A stretch of 64,000 bases of DNA, from NCBI GenBank assembly GCA_026261815.1, contig JAMPIT010000493.1:5411501-5475500 (forward strand), read 5' to 3'. Both the position numbers and the translations under genes were made by a program. Of this stretch, positions 47,546 to 60,870 are shown piece by piece. A model generated the notes under the pieces. It searched no databases. It was given only the letters and a program-made list of their open reading frames with translations, and was not told where the DNA came from. The DNA is from Monarcha castaneiventris obscurior. Its lineage: Eukaryota; Chordata; Aves; Passeriformes; Monarchidae. Numbering within the stretch: the first letter of the stretch is position 1; the number at the start of each line of letters is the position of its first letter.

Positions 47546-47921
47546 ATGCGACCAGTGACTTCCAGCACTTCTACTCCTGAGTTTCCAAAGAAAATCACCT
47601 TTAGAAAAGTGGCAGCTCAGCTCATACTATAAATCATTTCTTCTCAAGCTCAGCACCCAGCAGCCACCAATCAGTTCTTAAAATCTTGAGTGAGAAATAA
47701 ACCACAAGGAACAATCCTGCACTCCGAGGGAATGGACAAGCTAACCTAATACATCTTTGTCATCTCTGGTTTCCATGACAGTTGCATAATCAGACATTTA
47801 TGTAAGTAGAGGTTTCCTCCTCAAATAGCAGCCTATGATCTCATCTGCACCTACGGTATAACCCATTTGAATGGAAATGATGTGCCAGTCATGTGTACAA
47901 CTAATTTTTTAATGCTTCTCT

Positions 47922-47945
47922 CTTATTTTTATTTATTTATTTATT
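47922..47945 (+). repeat. (TTTA)n microsatellite
   Basis: About five TTTA/ATTT units after a T-rich lead. It is simple sequence. Confidence 0.85.
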
Positions 47946-48111
47946 GTGGCACATCAGCCTGCAGAGTACTGCTCACACATGACTAACTCTTCTTGTTGTG
48001 GTCTTCTTGTGGTCTAGAAATAACCACAGTCCCCAGGTTCAATTAATGGTTGGGCTCACACTTGCTCAGCAGTTCAGTGTGAAAAGTGATGGTGCAGCAC
48101 CTAAGCCTTCC

Positions 48112-48745
48112 TAGAATCACAGAAGGGTTTGGATTGGAAGGGACCTTGAAGAGCATCCAGTTCTACCCCCCTGCCATGGGTAGGGACACCTTTCACTAGA
48201 CCAGGTTGCTCAGAGCCACATCCAACCTGGGCTGAACACTTCCAGGGATGGGGCAGCCACAGCCTCTCTGGGCAAGCTGTACCACCCTCACAGGGACAAA
48301 TTTCTTTCTGATATCTAAACTAAACCTGCCCTATGTCAGTTTGAAGTCATTCCCCCTTGTCCTGCCACTCCAGGCCCTTGCCCATTGTCCCTCTGCAGTT
48401 CTCTGGCACTGGAAGGGGCTCTGAGGTCTCCCCAGAGCCTTCTCTTTTCCCACCTCTAGCTCTCCCAGCCGGGCTCCAGAACAGAGGGGCTCTAGCCCTG
48501 ATCATCTCTGTGGCCTCCTCTGGATCTGCTCAAGCAGGTCCACATCCTCTTTATGGTGGGGACCCCAGGGACAAAGTATTTTGGGTGGGTGATTCAACAG
48601 AATCACCTTCCTCGACCTGCTGGTGAAGCTTCTTTTGAGGCATCCAAGACTTTGTTGGCTTTTGGGGCTGCCAGTGTGCATTTAGGGTCATGTCCAGCAC
48701 CCCAAGTCCTCCTCACAGCTGCTCTCACAGCAGCTCTCTTCAAGC
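48112..48745 (-). mobile_element. CR1 LINE, longest copy in the window
   Basis: The plus strand begins with the complement of the 3' end (CTAGAATCACAGAAGGGTTT, then GGATTGGAAGGGACC). It continues for over 600 bases through the usual blocks: 'GGGATGGGGCAGCCACAGC', 'CCCCCTTGTCCTGCCACTCC', 'CCAGCCGGGCTCCAGAACAG' and 'GGCCTCCTCTGGATCTGCTC'. This covers the 3' UTR and the end of the second open frame (reverse transcriptase), which is truncated and carries stops. It is non-functional. Confidence 0.93.
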
Positions 48746-51700
48746 ATCTCTAACCCAGAGGTTATGGGCTGCTCTCAGACGCTAATTTCAGATTTTCCAG
48801 GGGGTCAGGATTCCCACACCATACCTTTCCCCAAGGGGTTGGGGTGAGGACCATAGAAGAAAAGCTCCAGGGATTTGTCTTGGCCAATTTGGGTTTTCTC
48901 AAGATGGGAGAAAAGCTCCCAGGACAGCTCTACTCCTGCTGCAGAGACTGCCTGGAGACTCCTCTGAGCTCATGCAGAGTATCATAAAGCAATGCCAAAA
49001 CCACAGATCTCTTCCTATATGCCATATTAATTGAAATGGAAAAAAAGCAGACCCAGTCCATGAAATCTTGCTCCTACTCCCATCTAAGGTCATGTAACAA
49101 GAGTGAAAGTTGAGCAAAAGTAACTGCAGTTAAATCTGCATGCAGAAATTCTCAAAAACATCTCAAAAAAAAAAAAAAATCAGCTACCTGGAAGGAGTGG
49201 CTTTTATCTAAAGGCTGCAGACATCAGCAGCCTAGGGAGCTGATCCCAATAGGCAAATAGTTGTTTATATGGATGTTCTGGGGTATCAGACACTCTTCAA
49301 AACCTGTCCAGAAGCCGTGTCCAGTGAGTTGATTCTGAAATGTAAGTGGTCCAATTTAGACCATCCTCTTAGTGCTTTTTTGCATCGCTCTGCATCAACC
49401 ACTGTGCAAAAAAATATGCCCCGAGCAGAGCAAAACAGGCAAGAACAGAAACCTAATCCCATCTGCCAGCCTGTGCAGCCTCCAATTTGTAGGACTTGCC
49501 AGCCTTTGGATGTTGTAGTGCCTTCTCTCAAAGATCCCACTATAAGAACAACACAAACTATATTATGGACTATTGTTCCCAACATCAAACAACCAGCAAA
49601 AATATCTCCTCTTGCTTCTCAGCCTGATCTCCCTTCTCCCACTGAAGCTGATTTAGTCACAATGATAGAAAGAAATAGGGTGGATTGGGGTTTTTAAGTG
49701 ATTGTCAATTGGATTTTGTGAGCCCAGCAGTATCTCAGAGCAGGCTTCAATTTTCCCTGAACCCCCTGCAGCTCCTATTAGCCTCGATAACTGCTTCTAA
49801 TTTTGGCCAGGACATTTGCTCGGATCTTTGAAGGAAGGGGGGGGTCTTTCCCTGGTGCAGAGAGACTCCCACCTCCATGCAGCAAACATGGGCTGGGTAA
49901 TGGCTTAATTACAGCGAGAATTCCTGCCCCATCCAGCGGGGCTCTGACGCACGTTACGTAACTTGATTGTTAATGCTTTTAATATGTTGGCGGAACTGAA
50001 ATTAAAAGAGGAAATTATTCTCCTGATGCTCAACTCTAATCCCCATCTGTCTGTGTTTTTACTTTTCTGCACTTGCAAAGCTCCCTGATCAAAAGGTCTT
50101 GAATAGATTCCAGATTTCCAATTTAGTTTGCTTATGCAACCCAAAATATTATGGCAGTCTTTCCTGGGGGCGATTAAGCATATATTTTCAGTTCCTCCAA
50201 TTCTCTCTGTTCCAAGAGGGCTAAAAATGGCATAAAGCTTTAGCTCATTCCATACTGTTAGCACCACAAACAACTTTTTTTTTTTAAGACTTTTTAAGAA
50301 GATAGGAATAGTCAAGAGCTTTGCAAGGAAGGAATATATTCTGAAAAAGAAAAGGGATCTGTTAAATGTCCCCTATGCCATGGTGAAAACAAGCAGGAAG
50401 TCTATACTGATAGAGCTCTGCAGGGCAAACAGAGGGAGACCAGACAGGCGAGGAGGGAGCTACATCTTCAACCAGGGAGGATTCCTGAATCCAAAAAACA
50501 TCAAGAGCTCTCTGGATCCAGACTTTTGCTTTGTCCCATGAAAAGGATGAGCTTCAGCTGGACAGCTGGGTATAGATCTGATCTTTCGTGTGGTACTTGG
50601 ATCATCACCATCTGAAAATTGACACAAATTTTTTTTATCCATTTGCTCTCCTTCCCCTGGTGCTGGAACTTTGTGATCAGCAGCTGGTTTTATTAGTGGG
50701 AACAAGGAGGTTCCTTAAGTTGGAAAATGAAAATTCTACTCAAATCACCATCAAATGAACCCAAAATGCTGCTGTAACCACTGTGTTTCATTGTCCCTTT
50801 GGTTTCCAAGTGCAGGATGGGAGGCATCACACCCAGTACTCACCTGGATCCTGATCACTGCGACACTTTGGCACCAGAGAGAGCAGTGGGGAGAATATTT
50901 GGACCATTGGTGTTGGGCTCACTGTTCTTAAAGAGATTTTTAAAAATTTTGAATGCAGAAGGAAAGTCTTTATTTAGCCACAGCTGATGGGTGCCTGCTC
51001 ACATGGAGCAGGCAGCAACACACAGGATGCCACTGGTCCTGCTTTTGTGGCAGCTACAGGACAACGGCATGGCACTGCAGCTCTAGATCAAAAATCTGAA
51101 TGGCACTTTTTCCAAATTTGGATTAGGGAAGCTGTGATTTAAGGCAGTTGCTGAGTCCCAGAAAATACTGTGTTTTGGCTCAGCCGAGGTTTGGAGCCTT
51201 TCTGCTTTCCAGGATAATTTGATTTGAGAGTCCAAGGGCTGTCAATCTCCCAGGTTTCAGAGAAACTCAGCACAGGAACCAAACACATGATCCTGGGGGA
51301 AGCCCTGCTGATCCCAGCCTGCCTGGTTTTGCTGAACTCAGCATCAGACCATCTCTGCTGACTATTTTGACAAAGTGCCAAACCCTACCCTGAACATCTC
51401 CAGGCTGAGTTTTCCCTTCAGTGAGGTCCAGTCTTAAATACACCAACACACCTGAAGCCTTAGAGCAGAAAGGGTGTTGGAGAAGCCCCATCACAGTCAG
51501 CACATCCAGGAAAGGCAACAGGCCTTGGATGTACTGAGCTAAGTGGGTTCTGTCAAATCACATGAGCCATTTATTATCTGCATTTCAGCAACACCCACAG
51601 GCTTCAGACAGTGACCTGCACTGTGCCTGTACAACAACATCCAAATATAGAGCAAAACGACAGCACAGCCACAAAGCTTCACTCAGTCCAGAGCATCACT

Positions 51701-54700
51701 CCCTTCCCTGCCCTGGCAAAAGTCCCTCCAGCCCAAACTGGGGAGGAGCTGCTCTTGCTTTTACCAGAAATAGCATATTATAAGGTGTTTTTTCTCTTAA
51801 AATGTTTTTAACAGTGTGACAGACCCACCAGTTCTGGAAAGGCAGGAGGGTAATCATCTGCCAGAGCTGCTCAGGTTCCATGTTTGAGGAATATTTAAGC
51901 ATATGCTCAAACTCCCTTTTCTCTGGTTAAATCAAAGCACGTGTTTAAACGCTTCACTGAGCAGAGGTGGACTTAAGGACATACCTTGCTGTAGGCATGT
52001 GTTTAACTACTTTGTAAAATTAAACTGAAGATAATCAAGTGCTTTTGCTGAATCAGGCCCAAGTGCTCTGCAAACCTTCATCCTCTTAAGCAAGGCAGCT
52101 TTTAGCAATATTTAATTTTGAGAACATGCTCAGAAAATACCTTTAAAAATGTTAAAGAGCCAGTAGCCTTTAGAGAGTGGAAATAAATAACTAAAAAGAT
52201 ATCTGAGGAAATCATTAAACTGCACAAACCAGCACTGGCCTTTAAAAAAAGAAACTTTGCCTTGTGCCAGTTCAGCATTTGCACATAGATGAGAGATGCT
52301 TCAGCTGCATGGACCTGAATTGTGTTGGATTTTCCCCCCAGCTCATGCCACCAATGCTGCTACCAGGACAGGCAGGCTCAGCCTCACACAACTGCCCTTC
52401 AGCTCAGCCCCTAAGGGGGTTATTTTGGAGAGCAGGGTGGGAGGAAACCTGCTGGCAGCACAGACATTGTGGGCCAGGCTGTGTGTGTGTCCCTGGGCAC
52501 TAAGGGTTCCATCCGAGGGAGGTCCCCAGCCAAACATTGCTGCTCTCAGCCACGAGCACCCCATGTATAAATAACCCCACATTCCCTTTCTCCCTGACCT
52601 TCCTGTCTCAGCCCTGCCAAACCAGTTCTGTGCAAATCCAAATTTATCACAGTCACACCTCTGTCCCAGACAGGCATCCCTGGAGGTTTTGGGCTCCCAT
52701 CCCAGCTCGGGGTGATGGTGATGTCCCCCACATAGGGAACCAGCCCCCTCCACCTCCCAAATGACAACATGGCAGAGTTGCACCCAGATGACCACAGCTC
52801 AATTGGATTTGGTGTCAGTGCCTTTGGGGTGGTTTGCCAGGAGATTTTTCATGGAAAAAGGAGGGGTTTCTTGGAAAAGGTTTGATAAAGGGGTTTGCAC
52901 ATTCTCAGTTGTCTTAATACAAACCAGCAAAGTTTGGGTAGAAATGGAATGGTAGGTAGAAATTCAGGTAGAAATGAAATGGAGCTGTGCTTTGCAAACC
53001 TTTACCTTTTTTTAAATGTGCCTTTGGAATGCAAAACTCACTGCACATAGACTTGTTGAAGCTCGTATAACCCAGAGATCCTGTCCCCTCTCCCTCCCCA
53101 GACTTTCATCAAGAGATTTCCTGGTTAGACTTGCAAGTCTTAGGCCAGATTGACAGCATTTCAATGATTGTCATTCAATGAGAGCTGATTTGGAGCCTGG
53201 ATACATAAACTCAGTGACCTGAAACAGGAGGAAACGTGGCTGTTCCTGCCTTGGTCCCATCCTAAAGCTACTGACTTGGCCATGGGGCTTCCTACCAAGC
53301 TCACCCTGAATATGCACCCAGGGCATCCCAAAACCCAGCCCTCCAAACCAAATACCTTCCTGAGCACACACAGCCTTCTTGTCATTTATGGCTCATGCAG
53401 CATTTCCCAATGGCTCAAAAATAAAATGTCATTTCTTTCAGAGAGTTGCATTTCCTATTAACTCTCGTGGCCCAAATAAACCTCAGGTGTTTGCACAGCT
53501 GATCTCGGTTTTTTCCTTGCCATAAAGCATCTATAACCAGGTGCTTTCCTCAAAGTTTCATTTTGAAATTATATCAGCAGTGAAAGAATTCCTCCCTGAG
53601 TGATTTGGTATAAATATTTAAAGGGTTTAAAAAAAAAAAATCAGAGTCACCACTGATATTGCTGAAGATCACAGTGCCCTGCTGCCCTGTTGCTGAAGTG
53701 GCATAATCTGTTTTCTGTAGGGTTTTTTTGCACAGGTGCTTGGGGAAATGAAAATTTTTAGGATTTGCTTGATGCCGGCATTCCCAGCATCAGCCTTAAA
53801 ATTGCCAGCAGCACTGGGTTTTGCAGAAGGAACGTGAGAGGGAGCCCTGTGCTGCCACTTCCCAAAACACTCCGGGATGCTGGTTCCTCCCTGCTGGGAC
53901 TGGTTGTCTCTATGAGCAGCAGAGCAAATTCTCGAGTGCATTTTCACATTTCCCACTGCAGGAAAATACTGCTTTGAAGTCTCAGTGGTGCCTTACAGAA
54001 AACCTTTTGAGAAATGTGCTGGATGAAGAAATCCTGCTTATTTTGGAATAACAGACCCATGCTTCAGTGACCCTTTCCCTACAGGACATGGGCTTAAACA
54101 TCAGGTCTCTAGTAAACCTACCAGCCATCAGCCCTTCAGCACCCAAATAAATAATGAATGTGCTGGGTAACAACCTTCTGAGTACACGGAGAAGTGAAAT
54201 AGTCAAAAAATGGCCTTGAGAAGTTGATGGAGCTTTGGGCTTGTACCTCCAGACCCAGACTGTCAGGCACACCAGGATCAGGTGTGTGGCACGGGGCTGA
54301 TCCAAGAGCAGGGATGAAGCCAACTGGGCAAGGTGGGTATCCACACATCCTTCAGGGGGACTGAAGTTAAACCCTCACCCTAAAGACTGGCAGAAGAGAA
54401 GATGCCAGTATTTTCTCCCTGTCAGCAGTTCTTGAACAGCTTTGCTTTGGTTTTAAAATGCTTCTTTCAGCACTGGCAATGCCCAGAGATGTTTTTTAAT
54501 TTAAATAAATAAATAAAATCTTTTTAAAGTTAGGGCAGAAATTCCCTTCCCTCATGCACTTTTTTTTTATTTTATGCCAGATTTTAATTCACTTTATTTT
54601 TAATGGAATGCTCTGAGCACACCAAACTTTCCAGAGGCTGTTTGCTCACAGCCAGAGCTTTAGGGCTGGGCCTGTTTAAGAAACCAGAGCATTTGGATGA

Positions 54701-57700
54701 AGCCTGGGTTACTCACTGTTTATTTGGAGAAGTAGGTTTCAAAAATGGGAATTTTGCAATTCTTTGTCTCCATCAGAGACAAAGGGCTGAAGTTGTGCTG
54801 TGGTTTTGCTGTGCAAGAAACACCGAATGGATCTGGGCAAACTCCAGTGTTATTTTAAACTCATCTTTGTGGGGCTCTGAATTTCCTTATAATTGACAAA
54901 ACCTTTGATCCTGATAGCTCTGAGCTGCAGCTGGATAAGGAACAGTCATTGGGGCTGAATGGGTTTGTGCTCTGCAATGTCAAATCAGTTTTAAATAGCG
55001 ACACTGCCTGTGCTGTTTGGGATCTTAGAGGGAATCCTAGCTCATCCCAAAAATATTTCCATCACTGGCTCTTCCTGACCACCCTGTGAACCCATGAGGT
55101 CTGGCAGTCCAGAGGAATTCGTGCTGGTGCCAAAGCACATCAAGCTCAGCTCAGCGATACCTGCCCAGAGATCAGGGATCAGGCAGGGGTATTTAGGACA
55201 ATATTGTCCCTTTTCTTCCCCTACCCAGGCACATAATGAAAGATCTACTAAATTCAAAGCTGTGACCATGCTTGCTGGCTCAACTGTTCTGGTTTTAAAA
55301 CAGCACCATAATATTCATAATATTACAAAAACCAGACAGAAAAATAATTGAATCCAAAGCACTGTTCAGCACAACCCTCACTTTAGGGATTTTGTGTCAT
55401 TATTAAAAAGTGCAAAATAGTGATATCCCAGTCAGACAGGGAATAGTGTGCAACTGCATTTCAGGTAATTTAAAAATGCTTCCCAAGTCAACATATAGGG
55501 TACTGAAACCAGCTATGAAACTTCCCATCAAAAAGATTCCTTTGTTTTCCCTTTTGTCCTTGGTATCAACACTGTCCCAAAACCACAGTGAGGACCAACT
55601 CAGGTGTCAATGTGCCATGGGCACCTCTGCATTTCCCAGGAGGAGTAACATCATCACATCCCCCAGGTACCTGCATTGGGAATTCTATGTTTGAAACAGA
55701 GACCTAAGGTAGTACAGCCCCTTGGGTAAATACAGTTATATAAAGCAGTTTATTCCTCTCAAGAGTAAGCAAAGCTGCAGCTGCCCTGGGGACTTTTCAT
55801 GGGTTTCAGCTCTGGATCAGCCCTGTGGATCTGGTTGGATGGAGCAGCACTTCAGTGCCTGGGGAAAACCTGTTATTTCTCATAGGAAAAGCACTGATCC
55901 CTCTAGAAGAACCTTATCTGCTCCGTACACACCTTTTCTGTCACTAGAAACCTTCAGAGCTGGACAAGAGATGTTTGCCACTGGTTAAAATACAGCCTCT
56001 CCCATGCAGATGAAAAAAAATTCCACACTGCCCTTCCCTGCTGCAAAATAAATACGTTGCTACAAGCCTCTCCACTTTCTCCCCATGCCCACTGCCATTT
56101 GCACACAAGGGTTAGCAGGAATAGCTAATATGGAAGAAAAACAATCTTTTCCCTTCCTATCTTCTGGAATTAATTTCCAATGAATTGGCATTTTAAATTT
56201 CTTGATATCAAAGCCTAAAAGAAATATGTCTTCAGTATGGCCTTGGTGCAATCTAATGGCATTGCAAATCTGTCAAAACCCACATAAACCATCACTTGTA
56301 ATTTTCTGTGTTCACAGGGAAAAAAAATTATATACTAAGACAAACGGAACCATTCTCTTTGAACTTTGTTTTAGTTAAACCCTCTGGAAGCCACCAAGTT
56401 AATCACACTGCAAAACCCATCAGGTTTGGCAGCTTAGATTGTTTTTTGTTAATGAGAAAGTGTTCCTTGTGAAAACTTGAATTATGCTTTCTGAATGGTG
56501 GGAAAATACACAATTGTGTCACATCCTCCCAAACTAAACACATTATTCAGGAAACACAATTAAAATTAAAAACCAAATAATTCTTCTTCTTTGCCTCAGT
56601 ACTGGAGAGCTTCATTTGGGGATTATAAATCCTTTTGAAATGTTCCTTTTTAATGATGTCGCTCCTATTCATGTTCCTTTTACAGCATCTTCTGAATTTT
56701 TTCCATGTTTGGATCTGATTACTTGACTTGAAAACTGTATTTTCCCCCTTCTACAGTAACACTATAGCTAAAACCCTTTCTGTTCTGATGTTATGAAGTA
56801 GGTGCTCTTGAGATTGCAGATCATGGTGCAATTAATCACCTTGTTGCATTTCCAAGGATAATTGCTATTTCTGCTACAGTAAATCACTCGTTTCCATTGA
56901 CTGGCAAGTCTTGGGGGAGTTGCAGGTCTCTGCTCTCTGGTCCTGCCTGCACAGTCCAAGCCCCAGCACCACAGAATCGGCCTTGCATCCCCTGAGCTGT
57001 GCACGAGGAGACCAGAACAGTGAGTCCAACCTCTTCCAGTGCCTCTGCCTTTAGTTTGTACCCTTCAGGCAATTTCCTACACAACTTTTTCCTCTGTAAA
57101 AGCCTCAGGAACAATGCAAGGTACACACAACCTGATAATTAGCAACGGGGCTTGAGTGGGGCTGTGGAAAACAGCTGAGCATCTTCTGCAGAGCTCCCTG
57201 CACAGCAGCACCTTTGTTCAGCTTTGAACTTCCCAGATTAAACTTTCCAGCAAAATTTGTTTTGATGGGGTTTTTTCCTGTTGCAACAAAAAGCCATGCC
57301 AGATTCAGGAGAAACCAGCCCACTCCCATTGGAGGAGAAAAAAAAAAAAAAAAACCAAGTGCAAATTGCAAAACATGGCAAGTTTTTCAGGGTGGAATGC
57401 GCCCAGATGGATTTTCCTGTTCCCTTTGCCAGAAGCAGGAGTGACTCAGAGCTCGTGTGTTTCATGGTGGACGCTCAGCACCCTGCCACTGCCCCAGGGA
57501 CAAGCCTGGGACAAGGGAGTAAAGGCAGGTTCAAAAATCAGACACTTTCCAATTAAGGGGACCAAAGAACAGACCCTGAACTTCCAAGTTGAAGGACAAG
57601 TATAGCGCTTGTTGCTCATTAGGAGTGTCTGTGTTTCTCCCAGAGATTTGTCTCCTTGTTTCCTTAGTAACCCCTCTTGATGTAAGTAAACGCACCTGAG

Positions 57701-57761
57701 CGTAGCTTAGCAATGGGAACGTTCTCCATCCATTGCTGCATCCCCTCCCACCCCCACGCAG
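48746..57761. other. intergenic, right flank
   Basis: About 9 kb of unique AT-rich sequence with several A- or T-runs, for example near 49165, 50275, 53630 and 57340. No family was recognised among the open frames. A perfect PAR-bZIP palindrome near 49.95 kb is listed separately. Confidence 0.5.
49953..49962. promoter_or_regulatory. PAR-bZIP/NFIL3 palindrome (D-box)
   Basis: GTTACGTAAC is a perfect 10-base palindrome matching RTTAYGTAAY, the site of DBP, HLF, TEF and NFIL3. Nearby are TTAATTACAGCG and TTGATTGTTAATGC, giving a motif-dense stretch of about 100 bases in the gene desert. Binding is inferred only. Confidence 0.5.
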
Positions 57762-57934
57762 GGTCTCCAGGAGCATCCCTCTTTGCTCCACCATGCACAG
57801 AGTACTGCAGGAGGAGCTGCGCTTCGAGAACGAGGAGCCTGCTAACCAAAACGTCTTAGCAAAGAACAAAAATAAACCCTCACCAATCATTTCTTGCAAA
57901 TACTGCTCCCAAGGGATTGGGGCGGGGGGAGGGG
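57762..57934 (+). other. possible isolated exon
   Basis: A strong acceptor (TCCCCTCCCACCCCCACGCAG, quoted from its last part) precedes an open frame containing MHRVLQEELRFENEEPANQN, with several CpGs kept in the coding strand. A usable donor (GGGGG before GTAAAA) follows at 57935, and the frame stays open to 58051. No family is recognised and no partner exon was found. It could equally be a conserved non-coding element. Confidence 0.22.
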
Positions 57935-60104
57935 GTAAAAACTTGTACTCCGAGATGTACACGCAGGAGCTGCCTACGCCACTGTGTGGGAAGGGGTTTA
58001 ATAGGGAACCGAGAAAGAGCCTGTGCGTAGGAGGAGAAAAGAGCAGATGTTAGCAGTGCCTTTTTGTTTTCCTGGATGGCATGGCAGGCAGGGAAGATGG
58101 AAAGAAAAGCTCCCCTTCTGCAGAAATAGAAGCTGAAGATGGGTAAGGCTTTTTCCACTTGTCCAGGCTGGGCTCAGAGGTGGTTGTAACATCCGCAAGA
58201 TGAGGACCTGGGGCTCCCTGTCAGCACCATGCTCTGACCATCCTGGAGCACCACGAACAGAAAGTGCCTTGTTGTGAGACAGCAGACTTGGAAATGTGCT
58301 TATGGAGGCTGGAACAGGTCCCCTTCATCCTCCCCCAGGGACTCTGGAGCTGGAGACGGTCACAGGTTGCCAGGGGCATCTCCCATCAGGAACCTGCTGT
58401 CAGATTTCTGAATATACCAACAGTTCCACTTCCACTACAAAAACTTTAGTGACTTTCTGAAGAATAAGCTCCCTGAAATAGCCCTGTGGGATGCAAGTAC
58501 ATGTAATGTGATGTGTAACACTCCAAGCAAGGGAAGGCTGGGTAATTCACCACATCAGACATGCACGTTCTGTTCCCAGGCCATGTTATTGCATTCAGTA
58601 TCTTGAATTTTATGCCAGGCTGTTTGATAATCTCCAATGCAAATTCCAGGTGAATAATGCCCGGTGAGCTACTGGACACACACAAACCCTGCTCCTCCTG
58701 TGAGCAGACAAGCTCCTTCTCAGGAGAAAGGACTTGCAGGTAAGATACAAAGTGCAAAATTCAGCCAGAAGAGGAGCAAACTGTGTCTACAGGTGCACAG
58801 TACAGGAGGTTAGGAGGACCAAATGTCTGGACTTACCACAAATACCCTCTGTTACTTGGTTTGCACTGTCACAGCTTTTAGAAGTCCCAAAGTTACCCTC
58901 TGGCACTGCACAGAAGATGCCTGCTTGGAAGATTTTTGACTCAAATATTTCACGGAATTTGTTTTTCTGAAACTCAGAGAAGGGCTCGGATGGCATAGAT
59001 CCTTCAGCAGTGGCTGAGCTCTGCATGCAGAGGCTGTTTCAGTGTCCAACTGGCTGCCCTGGATGTGCTTTTATATAGTTTTGTTCACTGGCAGAGGCTG
59101 CACAGACTGCTCACCCCATCCGAGCAGGGCACAGAGACAGGGACCCTTTAAACCCTGTATGAATGGGGCTCTCATAAATTCCACATTTAAGAAACTCTGG
59201 CTGTATCCTTTGGTCATAAAAAGAAATTAAAGCTGCATATAACATTCAGTGCCCTGTAATCCTGCTGCACAGCCTTGTGCCTGCATAAATCAGCCTCTCA
59301 TGAATATTGCACTGTACCTGCAACTGCCTGACCCGGGGGTTTGAAAAGGATAAATCAAAGGGAAACAAAGTGGCAGTCACAGAAAGGCTTCACAACCTGC
59401 ACCTGCTTTCTGAGAGCCTGAAAGGTCACCAAAAGCAATCTGAGAAGTGCACAGATTTCAGGGGCCCGATCAAAGCTGTTAAAGGAGGAGAGAGCAGATA
59501 TTTTTCCTCCTCTCTTGCCACAGTAAAGCAAGCCTTGGAATATACAGCAAATCCTCTGGCAGGAGCTTTGTGGTCGTGGAGAGGGACAAGCTGTGGAACA
59601 CCCCAAGTGTGGCGAGGAACAAGGAAGAAAAGCTATTTTATAAACCTTGGAGGGGGAGGAGGACCTGAGCTTCAACAGTGCTTTTCTACCAGAAATAACT
59701 CACAAAAACTTAGGATTTCCAATTCTGTCATGGTTAAATATAATGATCCACTCTGTGTATTTTTTTTAATTCAGAAACTGAAAATAAGAAAAAGTCTATC
59801 TTGTCCAGCTCCAAAAGCAGAGAGCAGGAATAGCTTTTATTAACAACTTCCTCAGAGACCTAGAAAACACATCACAGTGCTCAGGGAGAGTTTTTTGTTG
59901 AAGAAATCTTCAGTAATGGGTAAGAAAAAAATTCAGCCAAGACATCCCCCTCTTCCCCCCTCATCCACCTTTCCCAGTTTATTTACAGCCCAGCAGGTCA
60001 CCCCTCACAGAATTTGTGCATGGGAACAGCACTGTGGCAGGAAAGGGATAGGAGAAAACACAGTGTGAATCCACTTTCTCTGAATGGATCAAAGACCGTG
60101 GGCC
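57935..60104. other. intergenic, nothing recognised
   Basis: Contains a 178-codon plus-strand open frame (59307-59843) without exon signals or a recognisable domain. I treat it as chance. No repeats were identified. Confidence 0.45.
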
Positions 60105-60205
60105 AAGATTGTCACTCTCTGGCCATTAACTTGCTTTGCAACCTTTGCCAAGTTAAGCTCTCTTCCTCAGTTTCCCCACTTGGGAATAGTAAAGTTTTGT
60201 ATTTC
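60105..60205 (+). mobile_element. MIR-like (CORE/tRNA) SINE relic
   Basis: The stretch 'TTTGCAACCTTTGCCAAGTTAAG' followed by CTCTCTTCCTCAGTTTCCCC and 'ACTTGGGAATAGTAA' follows the MIR consensus ('tgaccttgggcaagttacttaacctctctgtgcctcagtttcctcatctgtaaaatgg') with ordinary old-repeat divergence. It would be an amniote-age SINE fragment in plus orientation. Confidence 0.6.
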
Positions 60206-60479
60206 AAACTCCGTGGTGCCCACCAAGCACCTTATGAGAAACCACCTGAGCTTTGACCTGTAGAATTTCACACAGAGGTTTGCACAGATTCCCTGTCTGC
60301 CACCTTCCCTCCCAACTCTGGATTTTTTCTCTCACAGCAGCACCCCCCTTCCAGCTCCTCAGTGCTACTCATGTCAGCCAGAAACACAACACGCCTTGTG
60401 CCCCCGTTCCTGTGTTTCCAAATCCTACATCTTAAGACATTAAGCAAAGGTTTGTACTGCAGCCAACAAACACTGTTAA

Positions 60480-60870
60480 GGGGTATTGAAAGCTTCTTCC
60501 ATTGCCATTAATTGAGTGAAGAGAAAACAGATTCCACTGCTGTCATAGCACATCAAAATAATTAGTTCAGCTATAAATAGCTCAGCTTACTCACTTTTTT
60601 CTGTTCCTCTTTTTTAAGGTCAAGGCTGCAGCCAAAAGCAGTAGCAGCACATCCCAGAGGAGCATCCCTCTCTTCTGCTTGGGTTCAGGCAAAACAGCGA
60701 GACGAGGAATGCATCTGTAATCAGTGATTCCAAGGCCACACAATTACATCATAATTAGAGAAATAATTACTCCCATTTAGGTAGGAAGAGGGGGGAAAGA
60801 GTGTTAGCAAGCCTACATATATGCAAATTTACCTTAGCCTAATTAATTAACATCTTTAAACCAATTTTAG
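60480..60870. promoter_or_regulatory. TAATTA-rich stretch, possible enhancer
   Basis: Homeodomain-type cores are unusually dense: CCATTAATTGAG, AAATAATTAGTT, ACATCATAATTAGAG, AAATAATTACTC and CCTAATTAATTAAC. A TATAAATAG and a GATTCC lie between them. Such clusters are typical of conserved non-coding elements around developmental regulators. No alignment was available. Confidence 0.3.

Larger units (their letters stand above)
42897..48111. other. intergenic with a GC-rich element
   Basis: Mostly AT-rich unique sequence. It holds a CpG-containing patch at 43870-44010, an A-run at 44051-44070 and simple AT repeats, described separately. No gene is supported. Confidence 0.45.

Noticed and set aside
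59307..59843. 178-codon plus-strand open frame
   Set aside because: No family resemblance or exon signals. It runs through low-complexity Gly and Lys stretches.
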